IMG/VR virus record: IMGVR_UViG_3300030051_000020
Span: 1-33,563 of that record
Source: a virus
Reading direction: 5' to 3' (one strand)
DNA: 33,563 nt
The position numbers and the translations under genes are program-made. Shown piece by piece: positions 6,420 through 12,189 of the stretch. How positions within the stretch are numbered: position 1 is the stretch's first letter; each line of letters begins with the position of its first letter. Under the pieces are notes generated by a model. That model was given only the letters and a program-made list of their open reading frames with translations. It was not told the origin of the DNA and did no database searches.

Positions 6420-6500
6420 TCACCTCCAGTGTTTGTCGATGTAGACAATGAGCGGCCCGAGTATGAAGAGTATCAGGATCGCCGCGATCAAGAGGGGCAA
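6420..6500 (-). CDS. Very small hydrophobic membrane peptide, 26 aa
   Basis: TTG start at 6500 with a perfect AGGAGG five bases upstream; stop TGA at 6420-6422, immediately before the GGAGG-ATG of the next gene. The peptide starts MPLLIAAILILFILGPLIV and ends YIDKHWR: one transmembrane helix with a basic C-terminus. The strong ribosome binding site and tight packing between neighbours argue that it is translated. The role is unknown; phage micro-membrane proteins may act in superinfection exclusion or host takeover, but this is only analogy. Confidence 0.6.
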   Translation of the reverse strand: MPLLIAAILILFILGPLIVYIDKHWR

Positions 6501-6509
6501 ATAATCCTC

Positions 6510-6710
6510 CTATGTTGCGTGGCTGGTGGCTTCACCCACGTGGTGGCCATTGATGTCATAGAGCTTGACGGTTATATCAAGCGGTTGCTCTCGGTCTTCC
6601 CAGAATACGCGACGCGCGACGTCGCGTAAGATGCGCTTCACCTCCCGCTCTGGCGACGGCTGGAACACGTCGGTGTCGCAGTTGATCTCGACGGTGAGCT
6701 TGAACTTCAT
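6510..6710 (-). CDS. Hypothetical protein, 66 aa
   Basis: ATG at 6710 overlaps the upstream stop as ATGA. Starts MKFKLTVEINCDTDVFQPSP and contains a helix (EREVKRILRDVARRVF) followed by ITVKLYDINGHHVGEA, a beta-alpha-beta pattern in which both strands carry alternating hydrophobic residues. No family recognised. Cytoplasmic, no signal peptide. Confidence 0.75.
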   Translation of the reverse strand: MKFKLTVEINCDTDVFQPSPEREVKRILRDVARRVFWEDREQPLDITVKLYDINGHHVGEATSHAT

Positions 6711-6874
6711 TCGTCCCACTCCAGCTTGATGGTCTTGCCGCCGACGCCGCAATGCCGCCTCGCGATGGCGAGCCTGATCAAGTCCTGCTCAATCTCCTTG
6801 ACGCGGATGACCGTGGTCAGCAGATGCGCCGACACTTGGCTGGCGTAGGGCTTATCCGCTTCAAGGATGGGCAT
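6707..6874 (-). CDS. Hypothetical protein, 55 aa
   Basis: Start ATG at 6874 inside the end of the preceding gene (14-base overlap); stop TGA at 6707-6709 overlaps the next ATG. Begins MPILEADKPYASQVSAHLLT and is mainly one long helix (TVIRVKEIEQDLIRLAIARR) with a short GGKTIKLEW end. Codon use and junctions match its neighbours, which support it despite its size. Confidence 0.65.
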   Translation of the reverse strand: MPILEADKPYASQVSAHLLTTVIRVKEIEQDLIRLAIARRHCGVGGKTIKLEWDE

Positions 6875-7064
6875 GATCCAGCTCCTTGTAAATCTGCTCA
6901 GGTGTCATGCCAGCGAACCACTCGGGCTGTTCGAACTCCCGGACGGCGATCAGCAGATCGATGTACGTGTCAATGGCGGCGATGGCCTCAGCGCGCTTTC
7001 GCGCGATGAGATGCTTCCTGGCGTGCTCAGCGTGCTGGCTACTCAGGTTGTCTGCGTGGGACAT
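6861..7064 (-). CDS. Hypothetical helical protein, 67 aa
   Basis: ATG at 7064 after AGGAG with six-base spacing. Composition is helical throughout (HARKHLIARKRAEAIAAID, YIDLLIAVREFEQPEW) and the end GMTPEQIYKELDHAHP looks like a final short helix. No family recognised. Part of the tightly overlapping leftward gene run. Confidence 0.75.
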   Translation of the reverse strand: MSHADNLSSQHAEHARKHLIARKRAEAIAAIDTYIDLLIAVREFEQPEWFAGMTPEQIYKELDHAHP

Positions 7065-7347
7065 TGCGAACTCCTAGTTGATAGGCCGTAATAATCTTCA
7101 ACGCTTTCCCGTGCAGCGCCGAGCCTTCGTCAGCCCGACGACACACATGGTTGTAGGCTTCCTGATTGAGGTACGCGCGCGCACTCAGCGGAGCCGTGGT
7201 TCGCACGAGTGACCACACGCTGATGCCGATACACCCAACGCCATCGGTCAGCTCAAACAGCGCCCAGCTCTCATGTTTGGCGCGGTGGATGTCATGTTGG
7301 GTCCATCCGAGCTTAGCCATCGCGGTCCTGGGGCTATATCTATGCAT
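7039..7347 (-). CDS. Hypothetical protein, paralog of the next gene upstream
   Basis: 102 residues; ATG at 7347 behind GGAGG, with an in-frame ATG at 7320 (behind AGGA) as alternative. The N-terminal half (GWTQHDIHRAKHESWALFEL) and C-terminal half (ADEGSALHGKALKIITAYQLGV) both align with the product of 7340-7759 (RWTHDDARQAALEGWWLVMG and ADEGSPMHEKALRIVAASQLGV), but the 11-residue repeats in the middle are missing and replaced by a different segment. Tandem duplication followed by middle exchange is the simple reading. Function unknown. Confidence 0.75.
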   Translation of the reverse strand: MHRYSPRTAMAKLGWTQHDIHRAKHESWALFELTDGVGCIGISVWSLVRTTAPLSARAYLNQEAYNHVCRRADEGSALHGKALKIITAYQLGVRNVPRRQPE

Positions 7348-7759
7348 CCCGTGCCTCCACCAAGTGCTCGGCTGACACGCCCAGCTGTGAAGCCGCCACG
7401 ATCCTCAGCGCCTTCTCGTGCATGGGTGATCCCTCGTCCGCCAGTGCGCCGATGCGTGTGAGCGTGGCGTCCAGGAGCGCGCCTGTGACGCGCTCGTACT
7501 CAGCCCACGCCTGATCCGTGGCGCGCGTGTACTCAGCCCACGCCTGATCCGTGGCGCGCTCGTACTCAGCGTACGCCTGACCCCTGACGCGCTCGTACTC
7601 AGCTTGCGCCTGAGCATTGACGCGCTCGTACTCAGCCCACGCCTGCGTTATGGTGGCGCGTGTCAGCTCGACACGCACGCCGCCATCGCCCATCACCAGC
7701 CACCAGCCCTCCAGGGCGGCCTGACGGGCGTCATCGTGGGTCCACCTGGGGTCAGTCAT
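7340..7759 (-). CDS. 11-residue helical repeat protein, 139 aa
   Basis: ATG at 7759 (GGAG six bases upstream), overlapping the upstream stop. N-terminal domain of about 35 residues, then nearly five copies of an 11-residue unit of the type YERATDQAWAE (residues about 40-92), then the C-terminal domain shared with the gene 7039-7347. The hendecad period fits a coiled coil or long solvent-exposed helix. Similar degenerate Y-E-R repeats occur in other phage hypothetical proteins, with no known function. The repeat DNA is shared with gene 9036-9398. Confidence 0.75.
   Translation of the reverse strand: MTDPRWTHDDARQAALEGWWLVMGDGGVRVELTRATITQAWAEYERVNAQAQAEYERVRGQAYAEYERATDQAWAEYTRATDQAWAEYERVTGALLDATLTRIGALADEGSPMHEKALRIVAASQLGVSAEHLVEARDA
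7491..7646 (-). repeat. 33-bp tandem repeat coding the 11-residue unit
   Basis: About 4.7 units of 33 bases, in frame within the gene 7340-7759. A stretch of more than 50 bases is identical to the array at 9079-9240, which suggests recent exchange between the two genes. Confidence 0.8.
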
Positions 7760-8075
7760 CACTCACTCCGATCAGCCGCATGCTCTCGCACCTGGGCTGC
7801 CCATTGGGCTGGATGACCCATTGCTCGGGCCGCCTGTCATGTTCCCCAGTGATCGCGTCCGCGATCACACCCGGAAAATCGTTGGCGGTGAGCGCCAGCA
7901 TCATCTCCACCTTGGCGAGGATACCGCAATCGGCTTCAAGGCGACACTGGCCACACCACCGCAGCCGTACTTCGTCCATCTCACGGGCGTCGGCCGGGAA
8001 ATACCTGAGCCCGCTACTGCCGGCCCGGCGATTAGCGTGCTGCCCGTGAAATAGGTCAATGCGCAAGATCGGCAT
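7752..8075 (-). CDS. Hypothetical protein with CxxC and DC motifs, 107 aa
   Basis: I prefer ATG at 8075 (AGGGG close upstream, 20-base overlap) to the longer form from 8168, which would overlap the preceding gene by more than 100 bases. The protein contains YFPADAREMDEVRLRWCGQC then EADCGILAKVEMML, with three closely spaced cysteines that could bind zinc with a later PRCESMR cysteine, and FPGVIADAITG. A related pattern occurs in uncharacterised phage proteins. Function unknown. Confidence 0.7.
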   Translation of the reverse strand: MPILRIDLFHGQHANRRAGSSGLRYFPADAREMDEVRLRWCGQCRLEADCGILAKVEMMLALTANDFPGVIADAITGEHDRRPEQWVIQPNGQPRCESMRLIGVSDD

Positions 8076-8259
8076 GTACCCCTCGCGATGTTTCGTCCAG
8101 GTATCGAGCGTCGCACGCCGTGTAGCGTAGGGCAGCTTCGACCATTCCATCCCATCGGTCAAGCTCATTGAGCGCTTCCTCGATTTCCTGCTGGGTCCGC
8201 AGGGGCACGAACCCATGATAGACGCGGCTCGGATGCCCCGGATGTTTAGTTGTGCTCAT
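8056..8259 (-). CDS. Hypothetical protein, 67 aa
   Basis: ATG at 8259, 30 bases after the dyad 8289-8305. Sequence MSTTKHPGHPSRVYHGFVPL, then a helical part (TQQEIEEALNELDRWDGMVE). The 20 bases around the start are identical to those around the start at 8461, so the leader was probably duplicated. Ribosome binding site GAGAGG is rather far (12 bases) from the ATG. No family recognised. Confidence 0.7.
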   Translation of the reverse strand: MSTTKHPGHPSRVYHGFVPLRTQQEIEEALNELDRWDGMVEAALRYTACDARYLDETSRGVHADLAH

Positions 8260-8461
8260 GGCGCGCTTTTTCCTCTCTCTCATCTGTCTGTGACACTCGG
8301 TCACAAAGTAATCTCCGCACGGTGATGGACTTCTCGAAATCCTTGGCGAACCGCCTCATCCGGGAGCAGTGCCTGCATGTGCAGGGCAGGATGGACGGTC
8401 CTAGCCTGCGGCGGTAGCGTCGTTCGCGCTCTCGGTAGTGGCGGTTCAACGGGATGCTCAT
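8246..8461 (-). CDS. Small basic protein with CTCRHC motif, 71 aa
   Basis: ATG at 8461 overlaps the upstream stop as ATGA. Very arginine-rich N-terminus (RHYRERERRYRRRLG) followed by CTCRHCSRM, a possible zinc knuckle. The C-terminal 20 residues are read through the dyad at 8289-8305 and into the next gene, so they are probably not conserved. A nucleic-acid-binding role is possible from charge alone; this is inference. Confidence 0.65.
   Translation of the reverse strand: MSIPLNRHYRERERRYRRRLGPSILPCTCRHCSRMRRFAKDFEKSITVRRLLCDRVSQTDEREEKARHEHN
8289..8305. promoter_or_regulatory. 17-bp dyad, copy 4
   Basis: TGTGAC and GTCACA around ACTCG, inside the 3' end of the gene 8246-8461 and 30 bases upstream of the start at 8259. 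No promoter fits between the dyad and the start. Confidence 0.55.
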
Positions 8462-8931
8462 GGCGCGCTTTTTCCTTTCCCTCGTTTGAGAAGCCTTCCG
8501 CCGTACTCAACCAACGAGGCGACTTTCTGAACTTCTTCTTTCTCGTTGGTCGCGCTCGCACTCTCCTTCGTCTCGCGCGTCCACTCGCGCGTCTCACGTT
8601 TGTCGTCTCGCGCGTCTACTCGGCCGGCTTGCGGCGCTCCGGCTTGCGCCGGTACAGTAGTGACCGTGGGTTGCGGGCGGGTGACGAAGTTCCAGCATCG
8701 CTCGCGCTCGTCGTGGGTGCGGTAGATGAACGCCATATGCCTGAACCCATGGGCGGCGTCGAACACACTCTCGATGCGCGCGCCTAGCTGGTTGGCGTCC
8801 ATGCGCGCGATCTGCTGCCAGTGCGGCGTGCCCTTGCCATCCCACGACTTGACGCGCGCGACAGCTAGGCTCATCGCATCGATCAGGTCGTCAGGTCCGA
8901 TGAGCAACCCAAGTTGTTTGATGGTGGACAT
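8458..8931 (-). CDS. Hypothetical protein carrying an in-frame dispersed repeat, 157 aa
   Basis: ATG at 8931 behind an AGAGGG purine run. Residues 1-95 look like an ordinary folded domain (MSTIKQLGLLIGPDDLIDAM, WQQIARMDANQLGARIESVF, HMAFIYRTHDERERCW). From about residue 100 to 132 the sequence becomes repeat-coded (GRVDARDDKRETREWTRETK, ESASATNEK), the same peptide found in gene 9424-10587. A final basic helix follows. The insert is probably a disordered, highly charged linker. Function unknown. Confidence 0.7.
   Translation of the reverse strand: MSTIKQLGLLIGPDDLIDAMSLAVARVKSWDGKGTPHWQQIARMDANQLGARIESVFDAAHGFRHMAFIYRTHDERERCWNFVTRPQPTVTTVPAQAGAPQAGRVDARDDKRETREWTRETKESASATNEKEEVQKVASLVEYGGRLLKRGKGKSAP
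8538..8630 (-). repeat. Dispersed GC-rich element, copy a (in gene)
   Basis: Minus-strand element with the modules GCCGGCCGAGT, ACAAACGTGAGACGCGCGAG, GGACGCGCGAGACG and GCGAGCGCGACCAACGAGAA in order. In frame in gene 8458-8931. Its modules are shared with copies at 9916-10075, 10667-10830 and 14451-14505. Confidence 0.75.
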
Positions 8932-8956
8932 TTTTCCCTCTCTCTCTCGTCTCGCG

Positions 8957-9010
8957 CGTCTCACGTTTGTCGGCTTGTGACAGTCGGTCACAAGTGGATG
9001 GACCGACACA
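8957..9010. repeat. 54-bp leader repeat containing dyad copy 5
   Basis: Identical over 54 bases to 10709-10762. It contains the dyad core TGTGAC-AGTCG-GTCACA (8976-8992) with arms extended to CTTGTGAC, plus an outer TGTCGG/CCGACA pair, so a longer hairpin can form. It lies in the 104-base gap upstream of the gene starting at 8931; just beyond it a 15-base unit (AGAGTGTCGTCACAA) is tandemly repeated at about 9012-9041. Confidence 0.75.
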
Positions 9011-9035
9011 GAGAGTGTCGTCACAAAGAGTGTCG

Positions 9036-9398
9036 TCACAAAGTCTCAGCCAGCCGGCCGAATGCGGCGGCGCAACGACGCGCGTACTCAGCGTACGCCT
9101 GATCCGTGGCGCGCTCGTACTCAGCGTACGCCTGACCCCTGACGCGCTCGTACCCAGCACACGCCTGATCCGTGGCGCGCTTGTAATCATCCCCTACCTG
9201 AGCCAGGACGCGCGTGTACTCAGCGTACGCCTGAGCTTGCAGTACCCTACGAGCGATCCAGGTCCACTGGAATAACTGGGCCGCGGCCAGACAGCCGGCC
9301 TCGGTGACGTCTATGCCGTCAGGGAAGTGCTGGTCGAACAGCGTGAGCTGGGCCTCACAGGCTTTGTGGCGGACCAGAAGTTTACGTGTAATGCGCAT
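9036..9398 (-). CDS. 11-residue helical repeat protein with different N-terminal domain, 120 aa
   Basis: ATG at 9398 behind AGGAGA. N-terminal domain (MRITRKLLVRHKACEAQLTL, FDQHFPDGIDVTEAGCLAAA) is unlike that of gene 7340-7759 and reads like a common small phage domain of unknown function. The C-terminal half is about five 11-residue units (YERATDQAYAE type) ending in RRCAAAFGRLAETL. Same repeat, different host domain: a domain-shuffling case. The stop falls in the small tandem repeat of the leader region downstream. Confidence 0.75.
   Translation of the reverse strand: MRITRKLLVRHKACEAQLTLFDQHFPDGIDVTEAGCLAAAQLFQWTWIARRVLQAQAYAEYTRVLAQVGDDYKRATDQACAGYERVRGQAYAEYERATDQAYAEYARRCAAAFGRLAETL
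9079..9240 (-). repeat. 33-bp tandem repeat, second array
   Basis: About five units, partly degenerate (one unit changed to VLAQVGDDYKR), in frame in gene 9036-9398. Shares a block of more than 50 identical bases with the array at 7491-7646. Confidence 0.8.
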
Positions 9399-9423
9399 CA
9401 AGGTCTCCTATGTCACGAATATC

Positions 9424-10587
9424 TCAAACCCAAGGATAGCGCTCGCGCAGCTGCATGTATGCGAGCACCTCGCCACTGGTCGCGAGCCACTCGCGCCGCT
9501 GGGTGATGACGCACCCGTGCTTGCGGTAGACAGCCAGCCGCACCAAGTCCAACGCCCGGCGGACCGACGCGTTGGCATACCATGTGCGGTCATCGGTCTT
9601 GAACGGTTGGTTATAGCTCATCCACGCGCGCGGCCGGTCGTGGATCGCATGGACCGAATGATAGAACCCGTTCGTGATGAACTCACGCCAGCGCTTGCGG
9701 TCCTTGAGGATCGCATATGTGTTCTCGTCACTCATGAACGTGCCCGACTGGCCCGACCCACGTGCGTTGTCAAAGGGGTGCATCGACCACGCCATGCGCA
9801 GCCAGTGCGCAAGGTCATGCGCGTCTGTCTCACGCATCGCCGCCCGCGCCTTGTTCTCGATCACAACAGGCCAGTCGAACGGTATGACGCCGGCCGGGCC
9901 GGGATGCCACTCTCGACTTTCTCGTTGGTCGCGCTCGCACTCTCTATCGTCGCCGGCTCTCTCTCTCGTCTCGCGCGTCCACTCGCGCGTCTCTCTCTCT
10001 CTCGTCTCGCGCGTCCACTCGCGCGTCTCACGTTTGTCGTCGCCGGCTCGTCCACTCGGCCGGCTATCGTCGCGACTTGTGAACGCGCAGACGCGGCGCA
10101 TCTGGTAGAACCGTCCCGGCGTCCACCAACGCTCGCTGTGACCCGTGCTGGCGTTGCCCGCGAGCCGGACGATGAAGGTGGTCTCGCCCATGTTCGCGAA
10201 CGCCGTCATATTGAATGACACGCCACGCGGCGTCGCCGCATCCGCGAACGCCGTCGTGCTTCGAGACTCGTAGCCCGTGACCACGAACGTGTCGTCTGGA
10301 CGCCACGTGACCACGTTGGTGTCATGGTAGCGCAGGGCGACGCACCCATCGTCGTACTTAATGATGCCGTGGTAGCGCTTTGTGCTCTCACCCATGCGCC
10401 GCTCGTTGGGGTGCAGCGTGTCTCCCGTGGTCTCGGACCACACGCCGCCACCACGGCCCGGAGAGCCATGCTTGATGTTGTGCGTGTAGCTCTGTGAGCG
10501 CCATCGCTTCGCGCGTTCCCACGCGGCGACCGCCTCGGCATAGCTTTCAACGTGAGGTATCTCACGACCAATCAGTGCGTAGGGCAT
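9424..10587 (-). CDS. Large hypothetical early protein interrupted by an in-frame repeat, 387 aa
   Basis: I place the start at ATG 10587 (MPYALIGREIPHVESYAEAV); the open frame extends upstream only through repeat DNA. Preceded by a GAGAGA purine run that may serve as ribosome binding site. Domain one (1-170) is mixed alpha/beta with WRPDDTFVVTGYESRSTTAF and FIVRLAGNASTGHSERWWTP. Residues about 175-225 are repeat-coded and highly charged (REWTRETRERETREWTRETR). Domain two follows (VIPFDWPVVIENKARAAMRE, KRWREFITNGFYHSVHAIHD). The interruption separates two normal-looking domains. No family recognised; an N-terminal segment like VVTWRPDDTFVV also occurs in uncharacterised phage proteins. Confidence 0.7.
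   Translation of the reverse strand: MPYALIGREIPHVESYAEAVAAWERAKRWRSQSYTHNIKHGSPGRGGGVWSETTGDTLHPNERRMGESTKRYHGIIKYDDGCVALRYHDTNVVTWRPDDTFVVTGYESRSTTAFADAATPRGVSFNMTAFANMGETTFIVRLAGNASTGHSERWWTPGRFYQMRRVCAFTSRDDSRPSGRAGDDKRETREWTRETRERETREWTRETRERAGDDRECERDQRESREWHPGPAGVIPFDWPVVIENKARAAMRETDAHDLAHWLRMAWSMHPFDNARGSGQSGTFMSDENTYAILKDRKRWREFITNGFYHSVHAIHDRPRAWMSYNQPFKTDDRTWYANASVRRALDLVRLAVYRKHGCVITQRREWLATSGEVLAYMQLRERYPWV
9916..10075 (-). repeat. Dispersed GC-rich element, copy b (in gene, longest)
   Basis: Contains two tandem copies of the GACGCGCGAGTGGACGCGCG module separated by GAGAGAGAG, with the GCCGGCGACGA module at both sides and the GCGAGCGCGACCAACGAGAA module at its 3' end on the coding strand. 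Fully in frame in gene 9424-10587. Confidence 0.8.
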
Positions 10588-10613
10588 TGGTTTATCTCTC
10601 TCTCTCGTCTCGC

Positions 10614-10663
10614 GTTTGTGTCGTAGGGCTTTGTACCAACGTAGGTTAGGCGTGTAGTTGCGC
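10614..10663 (-). repeat. 50-bp duplicate of the 3' end of the gene at 10948-11460
   Basis: Identical to 11001-11050. The copy keeps the reading frame of the source (RNYTPNLRWYKALRHK) but lies in the leader of gene 9424-10587. Both copies are flanked by the dispersed GC-rich element, so recombination through that element is a likely origin. Confidence 0.85.
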
Positions 10664-10666
10664 GTC

Positions 10667-10830
10667 TCTCTCTCTCGTCTCGCGCGTCTCACGTTTGTCT
10701 CTCTTTGTCGTCTCACGTTTGTCGGCTTGTGACAGTCGGTCACAAGTGGATGGACCGACACAAACGTGAGACGCGCGAGTGGACGCGCGAGACGAGAGAG
10801 AGAGACGCGCGAGTGGACGCGCGAGACGAT
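10667..10830. repeat. Inverted pair of dispersed elements around dyad copy 6
   Basis: The element in minus orientation (10667-10722) and in plus orientation (10757-10830) face each other across the dyad 10726-10746 (core 10728-10744). TCTCACGTTTGT on the left pairs with ACAAACGTGAGA on the right, and the outer GACGCGCGAG modules extend the pairing. The region could form a cruciform in DNA or a long stem in the leader RNA. The plus-oriented half is the only copy antisense to the local genes, and it is not in a gene. Confidence 0.75.
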
Positions 10831-10882
10831 ACTCTTTGTCGTCACAGGGTCAACCAGCTACACATATCCCTATTGAATTTGT

Positions 10883-10911
10883 ATTATAGCATACTCAGTG
10901 ACCCATGTCAA
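10883..10911 (-). promoter_or_regulatory. Consensus sigma70 promoter, leftward
   Basis: Minus-strand TTGACA (10906-10911), 17-base spacer, TATAAT (10883-10888): a perfect match in both boxes and spacing, in locally AT-rich DNA. The -35 plus first spacer bases (TTGACATGGGTCACTGA) are identical to the promoter at 13247-13275. It should drive the leftward gene block beginning at 10587 after a leader of nearly 290 bases. Confidence 0.85.
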
Positions 10912-10947
10912 GTCGAGAGGGGTGATCTCTTTTTCGTCTCGCACTCT

Positions 10948-11460
10948 CTATCGTCGCCGGCTCGTCTCTCGTCTCTCGTCTCTCGTCTCGCGCGTCTCAT
11001 GTTTGTGTCGTAGGGCTTTGTACCAACGTAGGTTAGGCGTGTAGTTGCGCACCTCGCGATCCCAAGCGTAGCGGTAACCCACGGTATCTTGTTGGCGGAT
11101 GAAGGCTAGGGCGATCATGGCCCATCGCTCATGGTGGAACGCTCGGCCTTGGATGTAGGCGAGTATCCCGTGGGCGTCGGTGAAGCGTGACCCAACAGGG
11201 ATGACGGTGACATGGTTGTCAGGGGCGGTGCGATGGAAAAAGAAGCCTCGGTCGCACGCAGTGGCTTGGCGGTACTTGGTCCACACAATCTTCGCACCAG
11301 TCCCATGAGATTGGTCCGCGAGCCTAAGCAACATCGGGTTCGTGGTGCGCGGTAGGCGCATACGCTCGATTGTCGCATCGAATTGATAATGGTCGCCATA
11401 GACGTCGTGGTAGGCGAGCTTGCGGGGCTGATAACCGTATTTTTGGCCATGTCGCGGCAT
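10948..11460 (-). CDS. Hypothetical protein with repeat-derived tail, 170 aa
   Basis: ATG at 11460 with AAGGA ten bases upstream. Sequence starts MPRHGQKYGYQPRKLAYHDV and includes GDHYQFDATIERMRLPRTTN, GTGAKIVWTKYRQATACDRG and AFHHERWAMIALAFIRQQDT; no family recognised. The last 30 residues (HKHETRETRDERRETSRRR) come from the dispersed GC-rich element, and the segment before them was copied into the leader of the next gene. The protein is basic. Confidence 0.7.
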   Translation of the reverse strand: MPRHGQKYGYQPRKLAYHDVYGDHYQFDATIERMRLPRTTNPMLLRLADQSHGTGAKIVWTKYRQATACDRGFFFHRTAPDNHVTVIPVGSRFTDAHGILAYIQGRAFHHERWAMIALAFIRQQDTVGYRYAWDREVRNYTPNLRWYKALRHKHETRETRDERRETSRRR

Positions 11461-11507
11461 CGCGTTGATTTCCTTAAGAGTTTACCAGATGGGCGCTTCG
11501 GGACAGC

Positions 11508-11537
11508 TTCATAGCAGCCGCTGTCCGGTTTCGTCAA
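11508..11537 (-). promoter_or_regulatory. Candidate promoter for the gene starting at 11460
   Basis: Minus-strand TTGACG (11532-11537), 18-base spacer, TATGAA (11508-11513) preceded by TG one base away (an extended -10). The leader would be about 40 bases. Moderate support. Confidence 0.5.
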
Positions 11538-11848
11538 TGGGTAAATGCGCGTAAGTTATTGAAATTTCAAGGCGCACGCCGATATCCACAATGTCCTGCC
11601 TAAAAAAGGGAGAGACACACGCATATAGATTGATTTTTTGTTATTAATGTCTACGTACCAACTTACACAATGGATTGATGTAAAAATCTGGCTCCCTCAT
11701 GTATCTCTTATATTTTTAGATAGGACATATAATATAATAGTAAGTGTTTTTTTATTTCAATGGGTTACAGCCACATGCGACTGGACAGAAAAATCATACG
11801 GTCGAGACATGTTACTGTCGTTTGGCATAATGTCACTACTATAGTGAT

Positions 11849-11918
11849 ATCAATGACTTAGCCCTTGTGACACTTGGTCACAAGGGCTAGCCAGGATCGA
11901 AGTCGCTAAGTCATTGAT
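11849..11918. repeat. Nested inverted repeats containing dyad copy 7
   Basis: Inner hairpin: 13 paired bases (11859-11871 with 11877-11889) around ACTTG, containing TGTGAC/GTCACA. Outer hairpin: ATCAATGACTTAGC (11849-11862) with its exact complement at 11905-11918. The arms share a few bases, so the full inner and full outer pairings compete. The arms are longer than in any other dyad copy. A weak leftward promoter (TATCAA/GCATAA on the plus strand, 11825-11853, 17-base spacer) lies just to the left. Confidence 0.75.
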
Positions 11919-12119
11919 TTCATTGACGCCACTGGTGCCTAGACATTAGGGACAACGTGTAAAACCGGACAACGTGGGCGCGTTGCCGGTTCATATAAAT
12001 GGTTTTTATACCAAGTGCATTTTCATGACTTGGTGCCACGAACGTTTTCACCAAGTCGAAAAGTCGCGCGCCGAGAGCTTGCATGGATTACACCTTTGGA
12101 CTGTAGAATACGGACATGG

Positions 12120-12149
12120 AAAAGCCCCGCTACCTTTCGGCGCGGGGCT
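12120..12149 (-). terminator. Rho-independent terminator after the gene 12190-12855
   Basis: On the minus strand AGCCCCGC, an 11-base loop and GCGGGGCT, directly followed by TTTT. It lies about 40 bases after the stop of the leftward gene at 12190, so the 13210-to-12190 transcript probably ends here. Confidence 0.8.
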
Positions 12150-12189
12150 AGACTTGATATTTTCTAAGTTGTTACCAAGGTGAAAACTA

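Larger units (their letters stand above)
10588..10947. other. 360-bp gene-free leader region built from repeats
   Basis: Between the start at 10587 and the stop of the gene 10948-11460. It holds, right to left, a strong leftward promoter (10883-10911), an inverted copy of the dispersed element (10757-10830), a dyad inside a 54-bp repeat (10709-10762), another element copy (10667-10722), and a 50-bp duplicate of the neighbouring gene's 3' end (10614-10663). Transcription from the promoter would give a leader of nearly 290 bases able to fold into a long hairpin. Confidence 0.7.
11461..12189. other. AT-rich intergenic island with inverted repeats; no convincing gene
   Basis: About 730 bases without a supported gene. 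The section from about 11560 to 11850 is much richer in A and T than the rest of the window. It holds a 12-base palindrome TTGAAATTTCAA (11559-11570), TCACTA-CTA-TAGTGA (11833-11847), the nested inverted repeats at 11849-11918, a direct repeat GGACAACGTG (11950-11959 and 11967-11976), an inverted repeat ACCAAGT/ACTTGGT (12010-12034) and the terminator at 12120-12149. Rightward frames at 11638-11844 and 11974-12183 are open, but have no clear start signal and atypical codons. Confidence 0.65.

Noticed and set aside
8301-8597. Leftward open frame of 98 codons, arginine-rich
   Set aside because: Lies in another frame across genes 8246-8461 and 8458-8931, which have better starts and junctions; it is open because the repeat element has no stops.
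10588-10845. N-terminal extension of the gene 9424-10587 up to 10845
   Set aside because: The extension is only repeat DNA, the dyad and the duplicated segment; the start at 10587 gives normal protein sequence.
11638-11844. Rightward open frame of 68 codons in the AT-rich island
   Set aside because: No ribosome binding site, codon use unlike all other genes, and the region is full of inverted repeats; hydrophobic stretches can arise from AT-rich DNA.
11990-12060. Possible tRNA-like fold around ACCAAGT/ACTTGGT
   Set aside because: No acceptor stem, anticodon arm or conserved T-loop could be aligned.
11974-12183. Rightward open frame of 69 codons
   Set aside because: It runs through the terminator hairpin at 12120-12149 and has no start signal.
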